Source: Hyperoodon ampullatus (lineage: Eukaryota > Chordata > Mammalia > Artiodactyla > Ziphiidae). From it: a DNA stretch of 64,000 nucleotides. Shown here piece by piece: positions 47,640-60,000 of the stretch. The stretch spans positions 32,306,425 through 32,370,424 of the forward strand of contig OX457061.1 of assembly GCA_949752795.1 (NCBI GenBank). Reading direction: 5' to 3'. Numbering within the stretch: the first letter of the stretch is position 1; every line of letters begins with the position of its first letter. The position numbers were made by a program, and so were the translations under genes. Below the pieces are notes generated by a model. That model saw nothing but the letters and a program-made list of their open reading frames with translations, was not told where the DNA came from and did not search any database.

Positions 47640-48225
47640 GAGCTGGATTTGTCTTTATTATAAACATTAAATCAATAAATACTCACTTAAAATACCACCT
47701 TGAAAAACATCAGAAAGATACTAAAAAATAAACTTGTTCTGCATTCCAGACACTTAAAAGAACATGTAGCCAATGAGTAACTTTTGTGAAACACTGTTTT
47801 TAGCAGCTTGCTGGGAAAGCACACCCCAACATAATAGACAGAAGAGAGTATATATAGACTCTCCTGAAAGGGCAACTCACATGAAATCTACAAGGGGTCA
47901 GTCATGGGTGATGCTTGGTGGATGCAAAGTCAAGGTAACCTTGGTGCTGGAAGTTATTACCCAAAATCTGTACTAGAAGCATTGAACTCTGGGTAAAGGC
48001 TGTTTGTGGAATCGAATGTATGCAAGGATTTCAAGGTGTGTGCATTTTCAATAATGATTAATAAAACCGCACAGTTAAAATTTTTGTTTTTTACAAATTA
48101 GACAAACGTTTGGTTTGGTCAGTCTTTATGATATAAAAGAAATCTTGTGCTAGCAAAGTTTATTTGGGAGTTCTAAATCTTTTTCTTTCTAATTGCAAGA
48201 GAGAGATTCATTGTACAAATGTTTA
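47640..48225. other. No gene; non-coding
   Basis: Nothing recognised. Confidence 0.4.
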
Positions 48226-48229
48226 AAAA

Positions 48230-49130
48230 TCTAAGAAGCCACAGTGGAAAAAAATATATAATGTACCCATAATTACATCACCTAGAAAAAATTACATCAC
48301 CTGGAAAAAACTACCGTTAACACTTTGATTATACTTTTAAAATTATTTTTCAATGCCTAGATGCACACACACGTTTACAAATATGAGATAGTGTTATACA
48401 TATTGTTTTGAAATCGATTTTCCCCTTATCAAAAAATCATGTAAATATTTCACTATTATTTAATATTTCTTACAGAATTTGATAGCTATATAACTTCCTA
48501 TTACATAGATGAACATAATTTCTTTAACCAGTCACTTGTTGTGGGGTATTAATGCCACAGGGAACTCCCTTGTACAGAAGTTTTTGATGACAGTTATTAA
48601 TATTTCCCAAGTCAAGTTTTAAAAGTTAAATTCCTGGGGGGCTTCCCTGGTGGCGCAGTGGTTGACAGTCCGCCTGCTGATGCAGGGGACACGGGTACGT
48701 GCCCCGGTCCGGGAAGATCCCACATGCCGCGAAGCGGCTAGGCCCATGAGCCATGACCGCTGAACCTGCGCGCCCGGAGCCTGTGCTCCTCAACGGGAGA
48801 GCCCGCAACAGTGAGAGGCCCGCGTACTGCAAAAAAAAAAAAAAAAAAAAAAAGTTAAATTCCTGGGTTAAAGACTTCTAATACATCCAGAAAGATTGAA
48901 ACTTTTCGTATTTCCACTAACAGAGAACTAGAGGGTCTATTTTTCCATATCTTCAACAACTGAGAATTATATATACTCTTAACAACTGGGAAATATAAAT
49001 ATACATATACATACATATACAGTATATATTTCTGCTAATTTTTTAGGTGTAAAAGAGTATCAGAGCTTTCATTCACATATTTGATGAAGATAACCTTTTT
49101 TCATATGGCCCAAAAGAAAATTTCCTTTGA
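48230..49130 (-). mobile_element. Old L1, antisense, split by a SINE
   Basis: T-rich antisense L1 wording ('cagtcacttgttgtggggt', 'tttcgtatttccactaac') on both sides of the SINE at 48639-48849. Confidence 0.55.
48639..48849 (+). mobile_element. CHR-2-like SINE, short form
   Basis: 'gggcttccctggtggcgcag' to a poly(A) of about 20. Identical target duplication aaaagttaaattcctggg at 48621-48638 and 48850-48867. It is the last CHR SINE in the window. Confidence 0.95.
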
Positions 49131-49169
49131 TAGTATTTGGCAATATTTTTGAGATTGTATGGAATTCTA

Positions 49170-49300
49170 GATTTCAAAACATAACAGTAGAAATTGGGAG
49201 AACTGGACTTTAGTCTTCCTTACACTATTAGCGTCAGAAGACCTTAGGTTAAATCATTCAATCTCTTTGGCCCTAAATTTCCTTTTGTATATAAAATGTA
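49170..49300 (+). mobile_element. MIR fragment
   Basis: 'gactttagtcttccttacac' and 'ctttggccctaaatttcc' fit a diverged MIR. Confidence 0.5.
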
Positions 49301-52300
49301 CTCAAAATACTCACTCAAATCTTCCTATTGTCCCTGTAAAAAAGCAAATTAAATTATCTTTGTGAAAAACAGATACTGTGACACAGTTTTATTAGCAATA
49401 TTAATAAGATCTTCAAGACATATTTATAATTACCAGACACATAAAAGTGGGTTCTATCATTTAACTTTAAAATGTTTTGAAATACTAAAACAGATAATTG
49501 ACAATTCAGTTCAAACAAAGCAGTCAACTCCATCTTGTGTGTATATATGTATATGCACACACATATATGTATATATGTGGTTTATATACTTATATAACTT
49601 ATATAGATCACTTATAAGTTCTACATTTCCTAAACTTTTAATAAGTCAATTTACTATTGACACGCTGGTATATTTCCTTTGAAAGTGATTTCTGAGTGTG
49701 TGCATTATGAAAAAATAATCAGTGATCATAACTTTATGTCTAGGTCTTTTACCTAGCATGAGGCCATTTTTCTATTTAATTACAAAATGTTTGTAAATAA
49801 TTTTAAGCTGCCTAATATGTCATAGTGGAGATTTATTATTGACTAACCATTCCTCTTCTCCTAATCACAAGTTATTTTCAATTGTTTACTTTACCTCTGT
49901 CATTTTTTTGTGTAAATCTTTTCTACATTTTTGACTGTTTCCTTAGGGTAGATTCTAAGAGGAGGAATTAAGGGAACAAAAAGTGTGAACATTTTAAGAC
50001 TTTAAATATATATTGTTAAATCGCACTTAAAAGACTTGTGCTAATGTTTAATTCCTCTAAGTATATATAATGAAAAGGCTTACTTTGGGGCTGTGCTAGC
50101 CACCACTAGACCATACAATTTTCTCTTAGTTTTTAAATTATAAAAGGGATTCCTGTTTGTACATAAAAAAATAACTCAAACACTTTCTTTTTCACCTTTC
50201 TCACTCCTTACCATTAAGAGTTTGGCATGTATACTATCAGACTAGTTTTTTAATCCCAAATCTTTTTTCTTTATTCTAATTTTAATAATATATTTATTTT
50301 GATGTGTATTAAAATTTATATATTAATAGCCCATCAGACTTGTGATTTCATTAGTTATATTACTTTTGATGGAGCTAAGATTTTTTTAAGTTCATTTAAA
50401 AATAATATATGTTAAGTAAATAACAGTACAAGTAGTATGGAAGCATGTCAAAAAAAAAAATCTTGAAGGTGATATCAGAATGATAACTTTAGGAAACTGC
50501 ATGGAAGCATAGCTTGTAGAGCTGACTGCCTTTGACCAGCTCTGTGTTCCTGACTAGGTCACATCCCCTCTCTGGGCTTCAGTTTGAATGCAACTAGTAG
50601 GAATCTGGAAATACTGGTCTGTCTGCTAGACGGGATAAAAAAATAGACAATCCTTCAGTTGAGTCTTTCTTACGAATTTTGGTTAATCTAATCATAGTTG
50701 ATCTAACACAGCTCTTTCTTCCTAAAAAGATCTTCTCTAGTTAGAATTTCATGTTAAATTATGAGTTAAGGCAAGACACTGGCTTTAAATTATTTTAACA
50801 CAATATTACTTCCTACTAACTCTATAGTATGAACAAAAATGTTCAAATTAATCATAGTCTCCTTATTGGCCAAAGTCCTGTATTGCTTTTGAGTGAGTAA
50901 AAATCTAAAGTTCTATATAAATCCATATAATGGCATTTTAAAGCTAGTGGTTCCTGAAGTAGATCATGCATTTAGACTTTGACTCATCTTCTCTTATTCA
51001 TCTTTGTATCCCTGGTATTCAGCCGAGTATGGCATATTGTAGATGCTAAACAAATATTCAATGGTTAATGGACATTCCGCATGAATGGTCCATATTACAG
51101 TAACTAGTTTGATAGAACTGTAAATTTAACTTCTACCTATGGGCAAAAGACTTAAAAAAATTTTTTTTTAGAACATTGCTATTGAAACATCTTCTTTGGT
51201 ACTCAAAGGTATGCGTACAAAGATTCATACAGGGGAAGTTTAATATAAGTTATCGCAATTTCTGTTCCTTTGGGAGCTGTTCAGAATCATGAATTATCCA
51301 CGTTTGTCTTCTTTCAGTCACTTCTCCCTAGGTGTGGACAGTAGTCAACTAGTTACATATGTTTAGGTTTGGGTTTATGAAAATATATTGATTTTTCGGT
51401 AAGGGATCAGAAAGAAGGTGTGTTAGTGACTTCACTTTTTTGATATCTGGAGAGTCCATAATTATCCAATTTTAAGTCTTAAAAAAACCTTTTCAAGGAC
51501 TAGTCATTTCCAACAACAGTAAAAGATCTCAAAAATTCAAAATAAATAGCCCATTGAAAATAACTCAAAGAGTAAAAAGACTATATTGCATGGCATGGGA
51601 AATTAGTTTTACATAGGAAGGAAAATACCACCAAGTTCAAGAGGTGTGTGGTCAAATGTTTAAAGATGGAATAATTAAGACTTCTGAAAAGGCCATACTC
51701 TGTATTCATCTACTCTTTGTTTTGCTAAAATCATCAGCCTGAACAGTTTTGCAACTGGAATTTAGAAAGTGGGATTATAAACTGGAATTTTTTTTGCATA
51801 GTTTTCAGGAAGCAGGACTTTCCCTTTTTCATATGATATAATGTAAATATTGAAACAATGACATTAAAACATCTATTCACTCTTGTTTCAGTTGACATTC
51901 TATCTTTTTAATGTAGCCTCTGGACCAACTCTTCCTTCTTTCCATGATTCCTTCCTGTAGGGGATAGAAGTCCCCTTTCCCCCCATAAACACTTTTGAGA
52001 GGTCTGGACACTTTCCTTTCCTAACCTTTAAAAACCAAAATGATTTATAGACTATCCCTATCCTGCTAGAGTTGGGCAAGTAAGTGGATCATATTTGCAT
52101 GGGTCACTCTGATTATAGGACTCCACTGTTTCTTGAACTAAAATTGCAAGATTCATTATTCTATTAATGCTCATAAAGTCACTCTTTTGATGAGCCATAA
52201 TTTCCCTTTATGAGGAGTCTGTATGCCAGTCACCCATGATAAGGGAGAAGAAAGTCCAGACTTCCCACGTATTCATACTTCCTGGAACATTAACAAAGTC

Positions 52301-53079
52301 TTGAAATCCCATATGACTCCAGGGGAATAATGGCATAGGGTACAGTAACAAAAGGCAAATTTCACAGAGCCAATGTGTCCCCACGAGACTTGCCTCACAT
52401 TGTTGCCTGTGTACAAAACCTAAGCTTTTCCATTTTAATTAAAAATTTTAGAAATTAACCCTCCTGGTGGAGAAGTTAACCCAACGAGGCTTGTATTATC
52501 TTTGTGAATATTCTTAGGGAATGAAACAGCAGGAGGTGTGAACTTTCTCCTGTATATCTTAATGGTCCGCTAATGGCAAAGCATAATTACAGTTACTTAA
52601 GTGCCAAGTTTGTCAAGGTTTTCACTAAAACCTTCAGCCACATCACTTTCCTTGAGTGACCTAGCTTTTATTTATCCAAATGCCTTCGTATCATTTGAAA
52701 GAAAGCTACCCCCAATCAAAACAAGCAGGCAAACAAAAAGCCCACTCCCCCACCATGTTTATTTCTTTCATGTTAATTTCTTTCCATTATCTTAGATGGA
52801 GAGTTAAGACACTTGTGACTTCAAAAAAGGTCGAAAAATGTGTGTATGGCATCGTTAACTGAAATTTTAGCCCTCCACATTCAAAAAGCAGGGCTATGCG
52901 GGAGTTTTGCAGTAGTTTGCTTCACGGCTTTGGTAAGTCAATTTGCCTCTAAACCAGAAGATGGTCTTCTAAAGACTGTCCTGTATTTGGAATGGAAACT
53001 CAGCCATTGTACCTTTCGCCCAAGGCACCCCCTTGAGAAACCCGAAAGCCACCTATCTCCCCCATCGGTCTCTGGATCT
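49301..53079. other. No gene; repeat-poor, AT-rich
   Basis: Old L1 antisense traces at about 49790-50040, a MIR-like piece at about 50490-50620, and an L2/MIR-like end at about 50970-51065. A (TA)-rich patch lies near 49545-49610. No coding sequence recognised. Confidence 0.45.
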
Positions 53080-54620
53080 CCTCGCTGCCTTTGTCCCTTC
53101 TAGACGTGGAGGCTTGGAAAGGAGGTTTAGTTTCCAAGGATTGGAGCGTTTGAAGGGCGGGGCCATCTCCAAGTCCATCTCCCCTTTTTGTCCCCTTCTC
53201 CTGGGACGGGAGGGAGGAGCCAGGTCCCCCCGCGGCCGGTTCGGGAGCTCTCTATCACGGTCGCTCGAGGTGAGTCTGAAAGGGCGGCAGCCCGTTTAAT
53301 TGCAGCGCAAGGTTAATTTCTTGAGTTCACCGCAGTCGGTCCGCCAGCCGCTTCCCCGGTCTTTGCCAAGTGGGTTTATGAGGTCTGAGGCGTGTTGGGG
53401 CGCGCTCACGTTCTCGCGAAAGGCTCCTCCCCAGGGCTCATTCCCCGACTGCGGGAAGCCCTTTGGTGCCCCAGGAGTCTTGGGTTTCCTCTGACCTCGT
53501 AGCTTCCTCCTCCCTCCGCACCGCCGGGTTCCCCGCGCCCCTGCCCCCTGCCCCCGGGGAAGGGCGGCCCCCATCTTAGGACTTCCGACCCAAGCCAACC
53601 AGAAGGAACCTTCACGTCGATGAAGATTTTATCACAGCCTCCAAAACCCAGCAGTAATAGAAGCTTTCAACCTGAAATACGATTGTTACTTTCCCGGTGC
53701 AGAGCTTGACAGAAAAAGTCAGCTTTTTATTAAAGACAAAGAGGTAAATTATCAGCCGGGGCAGTGAAGGGACGGTGGAGACCTGGCGTGCTTCCTCTCG
53801 GTGCCACGAGGAATTTATGGGGGAGCGGCGGCCAGGGCTCAGACACCCCTGGGGTCCCGGGGGGGGGAGCTCGGGGCAGAAGGACTATCCCCAGGTCCTT
53901 CCAGGCACCTGGACTGGGAGCCCTCCCAAGTCTCTTCAAAGCCAGGGTCATTTCAGTCCTGAACAGCCTTACCGTCTTCCTCTCTCCTTTCTTCTTTCTC
54001 TTCTTGCTTTGACTCCTGTTTCCCTTTCGCCTCTGAGCTTTCTCCTCCTGGTTCTCCTCTCCCTACTTTTTCTCTTCCCTCTCCTCGCTTTGCCTCTCCC
54101 TCCCCCTCCTTTCTCCTCCACCGCACGCGTAGTGTCATTTATTTATTTATTTATCACCCCCGCCATCAACACCCTTTTAGGGCTCCCAAGCTTTTCAATG
54201 TGAGTGGGAGGAGAAAAGGGCAGGAAGTGTTGACTGGAAGGGGGTGAAATCGTGTCTCTGGGTGAGAGATTCTGCCCCGGAATAAACGATTGGGGAAAAG
54301 CTTGGAAAAGGATTCCGATCTGTTTATAAAACCCCGCTGTCTGGTGGGAACCAACTCCGCGCGCGTCTCCTCCTCCCCTTCATTGTGTGGGTTTACGGGG
54401 ATATCTTCCCGGACTGTTGTTGGGTTTGCGGGGGAGGTTGTGAGTATTACAGAGGACAGTCTTGCCCTGGATCCTCCCCACCGCGCCTTCGCCACCGGAT
54501 GCGCGCTCCCCAATGCAAAGGAATCCAGCAACATCCCCCAATTCAGACGCGGACAAAAGAAACTTTAATTAAGGTCTCTGCCCCGCGCGCTGCGTGTTTC
54601 TCTCTCCCGAGGCTGTTGAT
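53080..54620 (+). promoter_or_regulatory. GC-rich block 1, candidate upstream promoter
   Basis: CpG-rich sequence rising sharply from AT-rich flanks. A GC box 'gggcggggcc' lies at 53155-53164. A strong 5' splice site follows at 53268-53275 (gag|gtgagt), so a plus-strand non-coding first exon ending at 53269 is plausible. Further G-rich runs near 53840-53860 and a pyrimidine tract at 53985-54120. Open frames on both strands here are of GC-rich DNA and lack domains. Gene identity unknown. Confidence 0.6.
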
Positions 54621-55290
54621 GTCCAGCTCGAGGATGCGAGAAATAGAAATGGTACAAGCAGCCCATGCCCTTGAACCTCAATTGCTTCTGACTTGCTATA
54701 TTGATTTTTTTATACTGTAGGCACCACCCCCCGCCCCCTCCCCACCATCAGATTAAAGCCTTAGGAGACGTTAGACCTAGTGAGAGAGGAGGGTAAACCC
54801 ACTCCTTTGCAAAACAAATAGTTCAGAACGATTTGTGGGAAATTACACTAAATAAAAATTCAAGGTGTGAAAGCTTCATCTTGGCTCTCTTGTCTTCAAC
54901 ACCATGACACCTTATCATTAGGAGCTCTGATTGTTACTTTCCGAGCCTTTAGATGATCAGCCAGAAAGTGCAAGCAACGCGGGGCTGGAGAGTGTAAAGT
55001 TATTCAAGTAGGCTTTTTTTTTTTTTTTTTTTTTTACCCGTTTTGGTGCGCCGTCAAAACACTTAACAAGTTAGGAAAAGAAAGTGGTGGTTCCGAGGCT
55101 CAGAATGATGGGTTCTTTCCTCCCCCACCCCCCTTACCATATCAGAAAAGAAATAAAATGCACAATGAGCCTTTATTTCGGAGGAGAAGACTTCAAAATA
55201 CGTGTCAGTAATGGACAATTTGAGCTTTTCACTGGAGATACACCGCAAGCTGGAAAGGGATTAAAAAGCCCCACGTGGTTGATCTGGGTT
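54621..55290. other. Spacer between GC-rich blocks
   Basis: Less GC-rich; poly(T) at about 55013-55035. Nothing recognised, though SINE-free. Confidence 0.4.
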
Positions 55291-55751
55291 TAGACTTGCA
55301 ACCTCTAGTTCCCAATGTGTGTTCTTTGCAAAGATTGGCCTCTAGATGGATGCGTGCGAGGGACTCTCTGGGGCCGGGGCTCGGCGCCTCGGGCAGGGCT
55401 GATGGGAGCGCTATGAGCGACCGGGCAGGGTCCTCACTGGGGGCTTCCTCTGCCGGCCGGGGCGGCCGGGCGCCTCCGGGACGCGAGCGCGCACGCCTCA
55501 GCCCGGCCGCCGCGCTCCTCGCACCGCCTTCTCCGCAGGTCTTTATTCATCTCATCTGCCTCTTCCCCTTCTCCTCCTCCTTTGCCTCCTTCTCCTCCTC
55601 TTCCTCCTCCTCCTCCACCACCACCACCACCTCGTCCTCCGCCACCGCCTCCTCTCGCGTCTCACTGGCCTGGCTCTGTGTTGCTCTGAGTGACAAAGAC
55701 AATGTCCCAGCCTTAACTTTGCAACCACCTTGCCTCCTTCTGGGGTTCAGC

Positions 55752-55783
55752 GGGGCGGGGGGGGCGGGCGGGGGGGAGGGGGG
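55752..55783 (+). promoter_or_regulatory. G-quadruplex-type G-run cluster
   Basis: Runs of 4, 8, 3, 7 and 6 G separated by single bases (cggggcgggggggg...). It meets the usual four-run quadruplex pattern. Confidence 0.75.
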
Positions 55784-56049
55784 ACAGCAGCCGCAGCCTC
55801 AGCATCTCCTCCACCTTCTCCTGCTCTTCTCAGCTCTTGGATAATTCTTCCTCCCCCCCCCCCCTCCAGCCCTTTCCTCATTTCTTTCTTTCTTTCTTTC
55901 TTTTTTCTTTCTCTCTCCTGCGCGTTGTTGTTGTTATTAGAAAGGCTTCGCGCACCCCCTGGTGCTCCGGCGTTTTGTGTGGCAGGAGAAGATTGTCTGC
56001 CTTCTCTCTTTCTGTCTTGCTTTCTCTCTCCCTCTGGTTGCTCATTATT

Positions 56050-56205
56050 CAGAGAGAGACACAGAGGGAGGGAGAGGGAGAGAGAGAGAGAGCGCGCGAG
56101 GGAAAGGGAGAGGAGAGAGAAGAGGAGAGAGAGAGAGAGAGAGGGAGAGAGTGAGAGGGAGAGGGAGGGAGGGAGAGAGAGGGAGAGGGAGAGAGAGACG
56201 GATAT
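56050..56205 (+). repeat. Homopurine (GA/GGGA)n tract
   Basis: About 155 bp almost entirely G and A, with a gcgcgc interruption at 56091-56098. Translated frames are Arg/Glu repeats and not genes. Confidence 0.9.
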
Positions 56206-56418
56206 CTCAGGTCATCTGCAGCTGCAGCGAGTCTGAAGAGCCGAGGAAGGCAGGGAAGATGGCGATCCTCCATTGCTGAGACCCGGCAGAAGCACATGAG
56301 ACTCCCAAACAACTTCCACAACAATAACCCGAGCAGGAAGAGGAGAAAGAGAAAAAGGATAAGGAGGCGGTGGGGCTGGAGAACCCGAAACACCTCCCGG
56401 CGCCGGGACGCTTCTTCA
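56200..56418 (+). other. Candidate first exon (non-coding) of an unnamed gene
   Basis: From the end of the GA tract to the donor 'ttca|gtaagtt' at 56418/56419. It holds a short upstream frame, ATG at 56259 to TGA at 56279 (6 codons), in a good initiation context (A at -3, G at +4). No long frame continues to the donor, so it would be 5' UTR. I do not recognise the gene; long GA-rich 5' UTRs with CpG islands are common in developmental regulators. Confidence 0.45.
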
Positions 56419-56574
56419 GTAAGTTACTGCAATTAACCAGCACCTCGGGGTGGTCCGAGTGCTGCGGGGAGGAGAGCACGGGGTGGTGGAGGCACAAACG
56501 CGCTCATTCATTCGGCCAAGGAGGGTTGGTGGAGCGGGGAGGAGAGGAAGTCCCCTGCATGGACTGGCTGTTGG

Positions 56575-56725
56575 AAGAGAAGAAGCGAGAGAGAAGAGGA
56601 GGGGGGGGGGGAAGGAGGAGGAGGAGGGAGAGAGCTGGAGGGGGAGGAGGAAGAGGAGGAGGAGGAGAAGCGAGGGAGGAAGAGGAGGAGAAGGTGGTGG
56701 TGGTGGCGGTGGAGGTGGCTGTGCT
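56575..56725 (+). repeat. (GGA/GAA)n then (GGT)n purine-rich tract
   Basis: Low-complexity G/A run with a poly(G) at about 56603-56612, followed by (TGG)n at about 56695-56720. Confidence 0.85.
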
Positions 56726-57054
56726 TTTCCTGCTGGCTGCTCCTTCTGCCGGGGGGGAGCGGAGCGCTGTGGCTTAATTAATTTCGTGTAGTTCTGTGGA
56801 GAGAAGAGAAAATAAAAGATGAGTGAGGAGAGAGCTGGAGCCTTAGGACGGATGCTCCTGGTGTGGGCACAGGAGTAAGGGACAGAGAGGGGGGCGGAGG
56901 GCGGGAGTCGGGGAGACCTGAGCCGAGAGCCAGAGGGAAAGAGCGAGGGGCAGAGGAGGGAGCGCTCCCGGCCGCCCCGACCTGAGCGGGTTGACCTCTT
57001 TCTTTCTCTGTCCCTCTCCTTCCTTTCCCCCCTCTCTGTCTGCTTGTCCCCAGC

Positions 57055-57097
57055 CCGATGGCAAAGCCGTGCGGATTGGCACCCCCCTCTTCCTCAG
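57055..57097 (+). other. Candidate 43-nt internal exon
   Basis: A long pyrimidine tract (57000-57050) ends in 'ccccag' at 57049-57054 and is followed 43 nt later by 'cag|gtattt'. An ATG at 57059 (cccgatgg) stays open to the donor, so this could hold a start codon, but the context is weak and the donor is not ideal. The pair could be chance in GC-rich DNA. Confidence 0.3.
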
Positions 57098-60000
57098 GTA
57101 TTTGGCTCGCTCTCTTCTCTCCCCGAAGTTGGGATGCGGGGTCGGGATGTGTCGGGGGGCGGCGGCGGCGGCTGCCGGTGCTGCCGGTGAGCAGATAGGC
57201 GAGGAGCGGGGGGCGCCGGCCGGCTGGGGGGCGCAGGTTCAGGAGCAGCTAGGAGCTGTCTCCAGGCTGGGGGTTCAGAAGCGTCTGGTGGAGGAGGACA
57301 ACGGTTTCTGGAGAGGAGAAGCCATTACACACGCTTGGTTCTCCTCGGAGGAGGGGAGAAAAGACCCCAAGCAGGGGCCTGGGGGTCGCCTGACTCCTGG
57401 TGCAGTTCCCAGGGGTCTGTCCTCCTTCCAGGCGCGAGGGGAAGCCGCAGCCGCCCACCAGAGGAGCAGCCCCTCTCTTTCCCTTTCTTTATCTCCCTGT
57501 CCTCCATTTGCAAGCTGTCTGCTTTGGTTCCAGTCCAGACTCCAAAACACAAAGCTTCTTCTCACGTTCATTCTCCAGGCTTTTCACCATTCCTGGAGGA
57601 ACCCTCATTTTCTTTTCATTGTAGCTTCTAACCTACAGAGAGGGAGGGAGGCTGCCTGGAGTTCCTTTTATATTCCTCCCCTACTGAAAAAAAAAAAAAA
57701 GTTTCATTTTTAAGCACGCGTCTGGGATGGGAAAAGACCAACCAGTTGGGGCTTTCTCCCAGGGCTCCCGGGGGGCCGTGTCTGAGTGTCTGTGTTGGCT
57801 GTTTGGTTTGCTTTGGTTTTGTTTCTGGTGGTGGCTTGCAGGATTTTTGAGGAAGTAACTAGTTTGGTTGAGAGCTGGGAACTGAGTCAGGTAAGCCCGT
57901 GTCATGTTGTAACTCCACCAGAAAATGGAGGAGAGCGGGTTTCCAGGAGACAAAGCTGAGAAGTGTTTATAAAATTATGGATGTCTCCATTTTGAAGCTC
58001 TGTTGGTGATGGCTGGAGGAGGAGGCTTGCCAGCCTTCTCCTTCTCCCTTTCCAGGGGGTGAATCTTGTGGTGGCTCCTCACTATCTGTTCATTATGCAA
58101 GGAAATGAGGGGCTTGGAAGGGCTGCTCACATTTTTCTCCCACCTAAGGAGTGCTTTCACAAGTTATGGAGGCGTTTGTTGCCAATTTAAAGTAAACTTT
58201 TGGAATTTTTTTTCTCTCCTTTTGAGTGGACCTGAGGGTTTTGACCTCCTTCGGGAAAGGCAAGGAAAACCTTAAACATTTTTCCACTGAGGTCTTCACA
58301 CAACTTTAAGCTGCTCCAGGTCTCCTGCAAGTCGCCAGGAAATGTGATTTCCTCATTGTGAAGATGGTGGTGGCCCTGAGCTGAGATTTTTGGAGTTCTG
58401 GGGCTTGGTTATCATCATGTTTTGATGCATTGCAAGACTTTATTGTCTGGTTGGGGTTGATTTCTGCAAAACAACAGCAGCAACAGCAAATCCTGCAAGA
58501 TCTCAGAGGAACTCTAAGACTGGCTGACACCAGTTTCTTGAAGGTCTACATTTCTTTTCAGGATGCTCCATTTGTGTATTAGGCCTTCTTTTAGTTCCTT
58601 TGTTTTCCCTCTTCCCTTCCATTCTGCTGTATTTTTCTGTGTTCTCAAGTATTGTTAAGTCTTCAGAAATATCAGATGTCTTCTTAACAATGTCACTATG
58701 GAAACAAAATTTTAAAGTATTATGTCAGTTGAGAAAACCTTCTGTCCAGGTAGCTTCACCTTTCTAATTGGGAGGAATTTATTAGTCTTAGAGGAAGACA
58801 TTTTGTGAGGATGATTTGAAGAAAGGACCCAAACCTACCCAGTCCACACACACTGATTGGAGTTCTTCACAGATTAGTTCTAGAGAATGTATGTAATTGA
58901 TCCAAGTAAAGAACTAAATCCTGAAATGCTTGAGGAATTTATAAAAGCCAACCATGAAGATGTTGCTTTTCCATTAGGTAAGGTAGCCATCTTGAGGATG
59001 AGGGAAGATGTTGGAAGAATTTTAGACGGACTCTTGAAGATAGGTGAGGAAGGCTCCACAGTGGAATGAAAACTTGGAGGAGATTCAGAACCAATTAATA
59101 ATATATTGTAAGGAGGCTGATTGGACCTCGTTTTCAACTAAGGAGAAATATAGCAAGGTACCAGCTTCAACAGAAATAAGGAACACATTGGTGAGCGACT
59201 TATACCAGCTTTTTTCTTGCTTTGCTTTCTCATTATGTGTCAGATTTGCGTGTGTGTAAAGTTCTTTCTGTCCACAGTATTTTTGTGCAGATTGAGGTGG
59301 TCTTAGATTCCAGATGTAATTATATTCTGTTAAGTAACTGGGAGCAGTGTCATTCAGTAAATGCTCAGTGCTGTATATGACAACATCACATTTTTCAAAC
59401 CAAACTGTTGTGTCATTAATTGAGGGTTATTGTTCTTCTGACGGGTGTGAAAGGAGAGGAGAAATACATGGTTTTTTAGCTGATAATTGTCCATGGTCAA
59501 TGAAGTAAAACCCTGTTTTTGCAGACGAAGATGTATGGTTTTCAAGATTTGCAGTTGATGTGTATGCTCATTTAAAAATACTTCTCTTCAGAGCTCTGCT
59601 TCTTTATTAAAAATCTAGGGCTCTCCAAGAGCACTTAAAAAAATCTTACTTGGAATCCTACCTTTCATTATTCATTTATTGAATGTTACTTTTTGATACC
59701 ATTACTTTTGCTCTTAAGTAGAATGTCAGCAGTGTTATATTTCAAATTACTAATGCATGTATGTATTTGCTACATATTCAAACTCGGAAGTTCAAATGCA
59801 ATGGGATAAAAAGAGTTGTTTGGGGAAGTAATTACCAGATAGTTTTGCATCTAATTAACCATATATGTCTATGTAAACATAAGTACGTTATAGTTGATCT
59901 TGAAGCACACCTACCTGATGTCTTTGTTGTTGATGTTGATACCAGGAAATCTGGTTCATTACTTCTTTCAGTAGGGAGAAAAGCTGACACACTGGTTGCC

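Larger units (their letters stand above)
55300..57260 (+). promoter_or_regulatory. GC-rich block 2, main candidate promoter/5' UTR
   Basis: About 2 kb CpG island. It contains a CTC/CCA-rich run (55560-55650), a G-run cluster (55752-55783), a C/T tract (55845-55920), a long GA tract (56050-56205), then more balanced sequence with a YY1-type 'aagatggcg' (56256-56264) and a donor gtaagt at 56419. The order suggests transcription starting around the GA tract and a non-coding first exon ending at 56418. The start site is inferred, not seen. Confidence 0.65.

Noticed and set aside
55275..56791. Long frames with Ser-, Thr-, Arg/Glu- or Gly-rich runs
   Set aside because: They translate trinucleotide and GA repeats in a GC-rich promoter block; several overlap in different frames and none shows a domain.
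56991..57713. 240-codon frame over the candidate mini-exon
   Set aside because: Runs through presumed splice sites, has low-complexity composition and no recognised domain; more likely chance in GC-rich DNA.
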